A stretch of DNA of 64,000 nucleotides from IMG/VR virus record IMGVR_UViG_3300033146_000946, positions 83,062-147,061 of that record. The stretch is one strand, 5' to 3'. The translations under genes were made by a program, and so were the position numbers. Shown one piece after another: positions 58,522 to 64,000 of the stretch. This DNA comes from a virus. Each line of letters opens with the position of its first letter. Position 1 is the first letter of the stretch. Below the pieces are notes generated by a model that saw only the letters and a program-made list of their open reading frames with translations, ran no database searches and was not told where the DNA came from.

Positions 58522-59244
58522 TTAATCCTTATATTTAAAATTATTAATTATTTCAGTAGACATAATTAAATCTTTAAATTGTTTATAATTATTTGGACGA
58601 GCATATGTACCCCATTCACCAATTGTATTTGTTCTAGATGTTTCAGGAATAGCTTCTAATAAATTATTATTATTTAAATATCTTGTAATATTACAATCCC
58701 ATCCTTCTTCTTTATGAGGTCCATAAGGTGAAATATCAAACCAATGATTTCTAATATGATTTAACCAAGTATCTTTAGAAATACACCATCCTAATCCATC
58801 AAAATAATTTTTAGTAATTATTGTATCAATACCTGATTTTTTAAATACACTTCTATTACATAATCCATAAATTATAACATTATCTTTTTGATTATTATAA
58901 TACCAATCAGCTAATTCAAATGCATCTGGTGCAAATATTAAATCATCTTCAATATGTATATTCCATTCACTGCCTGCAATAAATGCACGTTCAATACAAT
59001 TAAAAGGATTTTGTTGAACTCCTAATTGTCTATGATGTATCTGAATATTCATTTTTACAAAATCTTGTGATTCTAAATATTTTTTTGTATTTATTGTATC
59101 ATTTGATATTTTTCCTGGATTCATAAAACCAGTTTCTATATTAACAAATAAAGTATAATCAGATAAATCAAATTGTTTTAATGATTCAATTGTTTGTTCT
59201 AAATATTCTAATCTATTATTAGTTGGTAATGTTATTGTTTTCAT
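58522..59244 (-). CDS. GT-A glycosyltransferase
   Basis: 240 residues. TLPTNNRLEYLEQTIESLKQ at the start, WNIHIEDDLIFAPDAFELADW near 97 with the DxD-like EDD, and FDGLGWCISKDTWLNH near 147 as acceptor/base region. The start codon and ribosome-binding site are duplicated in tandem. Acts with the neighbouring two-domain enzyme, probably on virion or host glycan. Confidence 0.7.
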   Translation of the reverse strand: MKTITLPTNNRLEYLEQTIESLKQFDLSDYTLFVNIETGFMNPGKISNDTINTKKYLESQDFVKMNIQIHHRQLGVQQNPFNCIERAFIAGSEWNIHIEDDLIFAPDAFELADWYYNNQKDNVIIYGLCNRSVFKKSGIDTIITKNYFDGLGWCISKDTWLNHIRNHWFDISPYGPHKEEGWDCNITRYLNNNNLLEAIPETSRTNTIGEWGTYARPNNYKQFKDLIMSTEIINNFKYKD

Positions 59245-59277
59245 AATAATCCTTAATTGTTTTCATAATAATCCTTA
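59234..59277 (-). repeat. 22-bp tandem duplication of ribosome-binding site and start codon
   Basis: ATTGTTTTCATAATAATCCTTA occurs twice in a row (59234-59255 and 59256-59277), identical. On the minus strand each copy carries AAGGATTATT-ATG-AAAACAAT. The copies differ by 22 nt, so the two ATGs (59244, 59266) are out of frame. Confidence 0.8.
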
Positions 59278-59283
59278 AATGAT

Positions 59284-59306
59284 GGTGGGATAAATTTTAT
59301 CCCACC
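59284..59306 (-). terminator. terminator-like hairpin after the jelly-roll protein gene
   Basis: GGTGGGAT, AAATTTT, ATCCCACC: perfect 8-bp arms. There is an AAAAATT before it on the minus strand and T-run on the plus side; a clean minus-strand T-run is lacking, so it is a hairpin of mixed type. Confidence 0.6.
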
Positions 59307-59315
59307 AATTTTTAA

Positions 59316-60302
59316 TTAAAGTCCAACACCATTAGCAATTCTTTGAATTACTAGATTAGCATCAGCATTGCCATTTGTAGAACTATCTACATCAACAATT
59401 GCTTGAACTTCTACAGTCATTTCTTGATCTTCTGGTACTACGAGTGTAACACCTTGTGCAAGTGATACATCACCACCTTGACCTGCAAGAATATGTGAAG
59501 CACTAAAACTTGATGGATAATCAACACCATCTACTACAAACTTACCTTTAAAGTTAAGACTTGTTGATGTTTGTGTTTCAATAGTCATTGCATAATCAAG
59601 TTTGTATACACCTGATTTAAGTGTTGCTTTTGTACCATCCCAAGATACATAACTAGGAATAGTATTAAGTCTAATAGTATCCATATTTACAATAGCCCAA
59701 GATGTAGGAATTGTAACTGTACCAAGATCAGAAAGATAAACTTCAAAAACACCATCACCTTCAGGATTTGGTTTTTTATCACATTCTTTTTCATATTCAA
59801 CTACTACTGAAATTTCACAAGCAGGTTTGAACATTCCAGGTTTACGAGCTTCAAAATCTTCAATTGTTCTACAACCAGCAGGTAATTCGATGATATTCAA
59901 AACATCACAATCACAAAATTTTTCTTTAATTGGAATACATTTTGTACCATGATCTTTACCATCAATATGAATAAATTCTACTGGTCTACCATTTTTTGTA
60001 AGTGCTAAAATTTCATTAGTTTCACCTTTCCAGACTACTTTAATATATTTAGCTTTTCCATCATTTACAGCATAACCAAGATATGTATTTCCTGCTGTTC
60101 TAAGAGGAGTAAATGGATGTTGTAGACATTCTATTCTTCCAAATAGATAATTACTTGTATCACAATAATTAAGATCTACATGACAATCATTGTGATCACC
60201 ACAATCATGGTGTTTAGGTTTTTCTTCATGCACTGGAGTAACTTCTGTTTCTGGCATTACTTCTCCTTTTATTAATTGTTTAAGAAATTGAGTAATATTC
60301 AT
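59316..60302 (-). CDS. virion decoration/fibre protein with C1q/TNF-like jelly roll
   Basis: 328 residues (or 313 from ATG 60257, which has AGGAGAA). His/Asp/Cys-rich N-terminus (HHDCGDHNDC), then two small beta domains, then a C-terminal TNF/C1q-type jelly roll (SGVYKLDYAMTIETQTST, NFKGKFVVDG, QEMTVEVQAIVDV). Such domains form trimeric head fibres or decorations. Its codons are noticeably less AT-rich than neighbours, as is usual for highly expressed virion genes. Confidence 0.65.
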   Translation of the reverse strand: MNITQFLKQLIKGEVMPETEVTPVHEEKPKHHDCGDHNDCHVDLNYCDTSNYLFGRIECLQHPFTPLRTAGNTYLGYAVNDGKAKYIKVVWKGETNEILALTKNGRPVEFIHIDGKDHGTKCIPIKEKFCDCDVLNIIELPAGCRTIEDFEARKPGMFKPACEISVVVEYEKECDKKPNPEGDGVFEVYLSDLGTVTIPTSWAIVNMDTIRLNTIPSYVSWDGTKATLKSGVYKLDYAMTIETQTSTSLNFKGKFVVDGVDYPSSFSASHILAGQGGDVSLAQGVTLVVPEDQEMTVEVQAIVDVDSSTNGNADANLVIQRIANGVGL

Positions 60303-60317
60303 TTATCCTCAATATTG

Positions 60318-60956
60318 TTAAATTTTATTTAATAAATCTATTATAGTTTGATATTTAATATCATTATAATAGATACGAAATGTTTCTTCTGATTTATCAA
60401 GTAAAATATTTTTTAATTTTTTTCGTAATGTTGTTACAACTGCATTAGGTGATTTTTTAGATTTAATCTTATTACAATGTATAAAATTTCTATTTTTAAC
60501 AGAATTTTCAATTTGTGAATCAATTTCATTATTATTTTCAATAGACTGATAAAACCAACCTAAATTTAGATAATAATTAGATTTATCATGTTTACCTAAA
60601 TAATAATACATTTGATTATTAGCGCTAAATAATATATCACCTGGTTTAACATTACGTTTTAATTTTCTTAATTCTTCTAATCGTTTTTTTATTTTAATAT
60701 CTTGTTCAATATTTATTTCTTTAGAATCATTATTAGAAATTATATTTGATGATATTAATTCTTTTTTATTTTCAATATTATCTATATTAAAATTAGATAG
60801 GTTTAATATAGCATCATACTTTCCAGTAGTACTAATATAATTTCCATCTATAGTATATTTAATTGAATTACTATATGATTTTAATACTACAGCTACATAA
60901 TTATTATATAGTATAATATCGTTTGGTTTTATTTCAACACCTAACATATCATTCAT
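60318..60956 (-). CDS. unknown protein, paralogue of the next gene
   Basis: 212 residues. A beta-rich N-terminus (DIILYNNYVAVVLKSYSN) and the segment KLKRNVKPGDILFSANNQMYYYLGKHDKSNYY correspond to KKNMKPGNCYK...VLYLGKYDGFEHH in the upstream gene, so the two are duplicates. Unknown domain; KOW-like SH3 barrels are possible. Confidence 0.55.
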   Translation of the reverse strand: MNDMLGVEIKPNDIILYNNYVAVVLKSYSNSIKYTIDGNYISTTGKYDAILNLSNFNIDNIENKKELISSNIISNNDSKEINIEQDIKIKKRLEELRKLKRNVKPGDILFSANNQMYYYLGKHDKSNYYLNLGWFYQSIENNNEIDSQIENSVKNRNFIHCNKIKSKKSPNAVVTTLRKKLKNILLDKSEETFRIYYNDIKYQTIIDLLNKI

Positions 60957-60967
60957 TATTTATTCTC

Positions 60968-61558
60968 CTATAATAATTTTTTAAAATTAGTTTTAATATA
61001 ATTTATAACTTCAGATGAATTTCTTGCTGTATAAGAAGAATTATTAATACTATTTAAAATATCAATTAGTCTAATATTATCAATTTTTTCATAAACTGTT
61101 TTTCTTGATTTTTGTTTTATATAAAATTCATAAGGTAAACGTATTATATTATTATATTGAGTAAATACTATATGATGTTCAAATCCATCATATTTCCCAA
61201 GATATAATACATTATATCTATTAGTTTTATAACAATTTCCAGGTTTCATATTCTTTTTTAATTCTCGTTTATTTTTATCTAATTCTTCTTTTTTCTTTTT
61301 TAAATCAGCAACTCTTTTATTTACTGTAGTTATATTATTTTCGATATCATCTATTTTATTTATAGGTATCATATTGCTTGGTATTTTAACTAATTGAAAA
61401 TCTCTTAATTCTATGTAACTATAACTAGTATTAGTTACAATATAATTAATGGAACTATTATTTTCATATTTAATACTAACAATTTTACCTATAGACATAG
61501 AATATGTTCCAAATGTAACATAATCATCTACACTAATTTGTTGATTTAAACAATCCAT
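60968..61558 (-). CDS. unknown protein, paralogue of the downstream gene
   Basis: 196 residues. VTFGTYSMSIGKIVSIKYEN at the start is beta-rich and SH3-like; then a Lys-rich helix (KRVADLKKKKEELDKNK) and a second KPG...YLGKYD domain. See its paralogue. Preceded by a structured RNA and a terminator, so its expression may be controlled by attenuation. Confidence 0.55.
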   Translation of the reverse strand: MDCLNQQISVDDYVTFGTYSMSIGKIVSIKYENNSSINYIVTNTSYSYIELRDFQLVKIPSNMIPINKIDDIENNITTVNKRVADLKKKKEELDKNKRELKKNMKPGNCYKTNRYNVLYLGKYDGFEHHIVFTQYNNIIRLPYEFYIKQKSRKTVYEKIDNIRLIDILNSINNSSYTARNSSEVINYIKTNFKKLL

Positions 61559-61577
61559 ATTTATCCTTTTTTTTTAA

Positions 61578-61606
61578 ATAAAAAATGGGTGAGTAAAAAC
61601 TCACCC
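61578..61606 (-). terminator. intrinsic terminator in the leader of the 61558 gene
   Basis: Minus strand: GGGTGAGT, TTTT, ACTCACCC followed by ATTTTTTATTT. It lies between a structured RNA and the next gene start, 20 nt downstream, so it may act as an attenuator. Confidence 0.8.
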
Positions 61607-61612
61607 ACCTAT

Positions 61613-61683
61613 AAAGGAGTTAAACATTTCGCACAATGTAATGCTTAACAGATATTGACGGGTAAAATATCTTTGGTCCCTTT
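61613..61683 (-). ncRNA. three-way-junction RNA before the terminator
   Basis: Minus strand: AAAGG with CCTTT closes two arms, GATATT/AATATC and GTTAAgCATT/AATGtTTAAC. The loop ACCC of the first arm could pair with GGGT near the terminator. The element begins just after the stop of the secreted-protein gene and is followed by an intrinsic terminator: a riboswitch-like or small-RNA layout. Class not recognised. Confidence 0.45.
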
Positions 61684-61686
61684 ATA

Positions 61687-62061
61687 TTAAAATAATTCTA
61701 TTGTGTATACTTCGTAGATATCATTATTAATATCTATAAATGTTATTTTATCGGAAAATTTCATTATACTAAAATTAATATTATTTTCGTTATCTTTAAC
61801 TATTAATTGTTTAATTATAATATTATTAATTTCAATTTCATTAATTTTAATAATAGTATAACTTTTTCCAATTTGTTTTTTATTCTTCATTCCTCTTAAT
61901 GATATATAATAATCAGTTATTATTATTTCAGATATAGAAGATGAAAGAGGGCGTTGACCACCAAAATTATTGATATCAACGCCATCATAACTTAATACTT
62001 TATATCTATCTTGACCAAATAATATACTAACTAAGAGCAATAAAGATAATATTATTTTCAT
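61687..62061 (-). CDS. secreted/periplasmic protein with signal peptide
   Basis: 124 residues. An N-terminal Sec signal (MKIILSLLLLVSILFG then QDRY) with a cleavage after Gly16 and no lipobox Cys. The mature part is mainly beta. Export of a phage early protein suggests a role at the cell envelope, such as superinfection exclusion, but nothing further can be read. Confidence 0.6.
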   Translation of the reverse strand: MKIILSLLLLVSILFGQDRYKVLSYDGVDINNFGGQRPLSSSISEIIITDYYISLRGMKNKKQIGKSYTIIKINEIEINNIIIKQLIVKDNENNINFSIMKFSDKITFIDINNDIYEVYTIELF

Positions 62062-62116
62062 AATACCTCCTTTATGCTATTTAGTATAGTATCAATTCCT
62101 GTAATTATTACTCAAT

Positions 62117-62197
62117 TTAAATGACATAATTACAATATTGATTGCGTAAGAAAGTATAGAAAGTACCAGTTTTAATTTAAAGAATACATTTAGCATA
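62117..62197 (-). CDS. possible 26-residue peptide gene
   Basis: ATG at 62197 after TAAGGAG; the product opens MLNVFFKLKLVLFYTFL, hydrophobic and basic. It lies in the leader between the promoter and the signal-peptide gene. It may be a leader peptide or chance. Confidence 0.35.
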
Positions 62198-62255
62198 TAT
62201 TAGCTCCTTATTTAAGTGAACTAATATATAAATAAGATAGTATATATACTAATAT

Positions 62256-62269
62256 GTCGCTGCCGCGAC
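62256..62269 (-). repeat. GC-rich hairpin near the transcript 5' end
   Basis: GTCGC, TGCC, GCGAC. It is one of the most GC-rich spots of the window and lies about 8 nt downstream of the predicted transcription start, so it may stabilise the mRNA or bind a regulator. Confidence 0.55.
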
Positions 62270-62283
62270 GTTGGTACACTTTA

Positions 62284-62312
62284 AATATATATCATAATTT
62301 AAATATTGTCAA
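62284..62312 (-). promoter_or_regulatory. consensus sigma70-like promoter
   Basis: Minus strand: TTGACA, 17 nt, TATATT. It is the best match to consensus in the window, and drives the secreted protein, the paralogue pair and probably the jelly-roll gene. Confidence 0.75.
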
Positions 62313-62584
62313 GTATTATTTTCAAATTGTTTTACTAAATTTTTATCTCTTATTGCTGTATATTTATTTTCATCTATTAATTTAACTATTATAGCTTTTT
62401 CATTTTCAGTCATTACAAATTTATAATATTTATCAGTTAATTTTATAGGAATAGCTTTATAAAAATTATCCATATTTTTTGTAGTTACATTAAATAATTT
62501 TGATTTATTTTTTTGAATCCAAATAATATCTTCTGGACGTTCAATTTTAGTATTAGTTACTTTATTAATACGTCGTAGATTCAT
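62309..62584 (-). CDS. 91-residue MNLR-type protein
   Basis: From ATG 62584 (an ATG two codons earlier is possible), 91 residues opening MNLRRINKVTNTKI. The upstream gene is read in another frame over the start. Lys/Asn/Ile-rich, alternating strands and helices. Function unknown. Confidence 0.55.
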   Translation of the reverse strand: MNLRRINKVTNTKIERPEDIIWIQKNKSKLFNVTTKNMDNFYKAIPIKLTDKYYKFVMTENEKAIIVKLIDENKYTAIRDKNLVKQFENNT

Positions 62585-62846
62585 ATTCATTCCATTCAGT
62601 TAAATTTTTATAATTTCTAGATTTTAATTCAATTCTAATATTATGTATAATATCAATACATTGATTATAATATATTTTATTAAATTCTGCTATTTCATCT
62701 GAAATAAGATCATTTAAATAACTTAATATTAAAATTAAATCTTCTGTAGAAGCTGTACTTGTATAATATTCTTTTCCATTATAAATAAATTTAAAATCTT
62801 TTGATTTGTTGTTAATTAAATTATATTTTATTTTTCTAAGATTCAT
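62565..62846 (-). CDS. 93-residue MNLR-type protein
   Basis: Opens MNLRKIKYNLINNKS, very close to the protein at 39728-39880 (MNLRKIKYKLNNNK); then FIYNGKEYYTSTASTEDLILIL. The C-terminal codons overlap the next MNLR gene start. Function unknown. Confidence 0.6.
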   Translation of the reverse strand: MNLRKIKYNLINNKSKDFKFIYNGKEYYTSTASTEDLILILSYLNDLISDEIAEFNKIYYNQCIDIIHNIRIELKSRNYKNLTEWNEYESTTY

Positions 62847-63219
62847 TTATTTTAACTTGAACTTTAATAATTGTATCTTTTATATTATTTTTATATAATA
62901 CTTGAATACTATCTACATATGCAGAATCACTCTGTCTAAACAATAATGATGAATCTGTATATGTATATTTATTGAGAACAACTATTGATATGTTATTCCT
63001 ATGTTCAATAGGAACAGTTGTACGATTAATTGTATTATATGTTGTGTACTTGCTTTTATTATATACTGAATGTGTACCATTAGCAATTACACCAAATATA
63101 AACATTAACAGAAACGATAAACTTATCCCATCAGCATTACCATCTTGTATAGCCATTATAAATAATCCTATAAATAGTATAAAAGCTATGTATAAAATTG
63201 TTAAAAGTATTATTATCAT
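62836..63219 (-). CDS. small membrane protein with two helices
   Basis: 127 residues. Two hydrophobic spans (ILLTILYIAFILFIGLFIM and LSFLLMFIFGVIANG), then a polar beta-rich C-terminal domain with likely periplasmic or extracellular exposure. Function unknown. Confidence 0.6.
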   Translation of the reverse strand: MIIILLTILYIAFILFIGLFIMAIQDGNADGISLSFLLMFIFGVIANGTHSVYNKSKYTTYNTINRTTVPIEHRNNISIVVLNKYTYTDSSLLFRQSDSAYVDSIQVLYKNNIKDTIIKVQVKINES

Positions 63220-63230
63220 TTACAACTCCT

Positions 63231-63470
63231 TTAATAAGCACACTCATAACAAGTGTATGGATATTTGTCATAGTTATCGTTATCACCCTTTTTAATAATC
63301 CCCTTACCACACAGGGTTTTATCTTTCCACGAGACACATCGATGTCTTTTACCATCTACACCAATACAATCTATAATGTTCATAGACTCTATCATAGACA
63401 AATCGTAATGATGTTCTAAATCTTTTTGATAATCTTTTTCGGTGTAATCATCATCAAACCAACTATCCAT
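63231..63470 (-). CDS. small protein with CxxC pairs
   Basis: 79 residues. Acidic start (WFDDDYTEKDYQKDLEHHY), then CIGVDGKRHRC, KTLCGKG and YTCYEC: a zinc-site-like set. The central GKRHRCVSWKDK resembles small phage zinc proteins. Function unknown. Confidence 0.55.
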   Translation of the reverse strand: MDSWFDDDYTEKDYQKDLEHHYDLSMIESMNIIDCIGVDGKRHRCVSWKDKTLCGKGIIKKGDNDNYDKYPYTCYECAY

Positions 63471-63496
63471 GATATATATCCCTTACAGTTTTTAAT

Positions 63497-63763
63497 TTAT
63501 TTATTAGATTTCATCCAATCATCAGTAATCTTTTCAACTTTATCTTTGGCTATATTCTTTATCCACATACCTGTTCTGACCAAAAATAATATAGGTATAA
63601 ACAAAAACCATATTATTGATAATAAAATTATAACTCCAATATAACCACTGAATTTTTCCATATTGTTATCAACAATATCCCAAACGATTTCACTAAATAC
63701 TACAGACATTATCACTAATAGTGTTAAAGTCCCAACAGCTCCAACTATATACAATTCTATCAT
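63497..63763 (-). CDS. small membrane protein
   Basis: 88 residues with two hydrophobic helices (GAVGTLTLLVIMSVVF, GVIILLSIIWFLFIPILFLV), a charged loop between and a basic-acid tail (IAKDKVEKITDDWMKS). Function unknown. Confidence 0.55.
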   Translation of the reverse strand: MIELYIVGAVGTLTLLVIMSVVFSEIVWDIVDNNMEKFSGYIGVIILLSIIWFLFIPILFLVRTGMWIKNIAKDKVEKITDDWMKSNK

Positions 63764-63776
63764 AGGTATTCTCTTT

Positions 63777-64000
63777 CTAATCTAATTTAAAACTTCTATA
63801 CTTACCATTCTTTTTATTCTTTTGTATAATCATAATGAATTGAGTTTTACTTCCATCAGAACGAGTTTTTGTCCATACAGTAGATACATTTTTAAGATTG
63901 ACATCTTCCCAATTTGAACCATTATTATTGAATATCAAAATCAATGATAGAACAACCACAAGAACGCCTAAAATAAATGTCAGTTTGTTTTCTTTAATTG
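63777..64000 (-). CDS. membrane-anchored small protein, 5' end outside window
   Basis: The frame stays open past the GTG at 63959 to the right edge, so the gene is cut. Visible: a hydrophobic segment (LTFILGVLVVVLSLILIF), then a soluble part ending KNGKYRSFKLD. One membrane span, basic C-terminus. Function unknown. Confidence 0.5.
   Translation of the reverse strand, partial: IKENKLTFILGVLVVVLSLILIFNNNGSNWEDVNLKNVSTVWTKTRSDGSKTQFIMIIQKNKKNGKYRSFKLD

Noticed and set aside
61613-61683. tRNA-like cloverleaf in the three-way junction
   Set aside because: Only three short helices form, arm lengths do not match, and no T-loop is present.
63137-63419. Overlapping ORFs on both strands near 63.2 kb
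   Set aside because: They lie across genes with ribosome-binding sites and plausible domains (63231-63470); the alternatives lack them.

Overview
The window is a piece of a large, extremely AT-rich tailed-phage genome (Caudoviricetes, probably a T4-like or jumbo myovirus). The evidence is gene content: a family B DNA polymerase, a primase-helicase, a RecA/UvsX-like recombinase, SSB, ATP-dependent DNA ligase, a phage sigma factor, class II ribonucleotide reductase, many glycosyltransferases and dozens of small unknown ORFs. Genes are packed with 1-4 nt stop/start overlaps and there are several self-splicing elements and free-standing homing endonucleases. No tRNA, rRNA, CRISPR array or integrase was seen. 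The host cannot be named. TGA is used as a stop, and the promoters I can see are TTGAC(A/T)-N17-TATATT, which points to a host with ordinary sigma70 recognition.

Layout. 1-1.2 kb (+): end of a virion-protein module. 1.2-2.2 kb (-): a Cas4/RecB-like Fe-S nuclease, then a divergent, almost pure A/T intergenic region with two promoters. 2.5-12.4 kb (+): HNH endonuclease, a single-strand-annealing-type protein, primase-helicase, small genes and three GT-B glycosyltransferases, closed by a strong terminator at 12.37 kb. From 12.4 kb to the right edge everything is on the minus strand: Hsp20, sigma factor, HNH, ligase, GMP reductase, a run of tiny genes, class II RNR split by a group I intron with a LAGLIDADG gene, more HNH genes, a class 3 lipase, a voltage-sensor-like membrane protein, DNA polymerase with an intein, a block with GroES, an E1-like (ThiF) enzyme and a ubiquitin-like protein ending in Gly-Gly, an SF1 helicase flanked by small proteins that share an MNLR N-terminus, a dNTP diphosphohydrolase-like protein, RecA, a Ycf46/Ycf35/DUF2997 trio, phosphoesterases, a radical-SAM-like protein, SSB, a ClpA-like ATPase, many small unknowns, two GT-A glycosyltransferases, a jelly-roll virion protein, and small membrane or secreted proteins at the right edge.

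How the genes fit together. Most of the window is a replication, recombination and nucleotide-supply region. RNR, GMP reductase and the diphosphohydrolase shape the dNTP pool; primase-helicase, polymerase, SSB, RecA, ligase and nucleases act on DNA; sigma factor and chaperones (Hsp20, GroES, Clp-like) redirect host machinery; glycosyltransferases probably modify DNA, virion or host surface. The most unusual content is: (1) a minimal E1-ThiF plus diglycine ubiquitin-like protein in the GroES block; (2) a stand-alone voltage-sensor-like domain without a pore; (3) a family of about ten otherwise unrelated small proteins sharing an MNLR(K/R) start; (4) a Ycf46-Ycf35-DUF2997 trio; (5) three compact structured RNAs in the few non-coding gaps; and (6) an HNH gene whose ribosome-binding site is sequestered by a hairpin that contains its own promoter.
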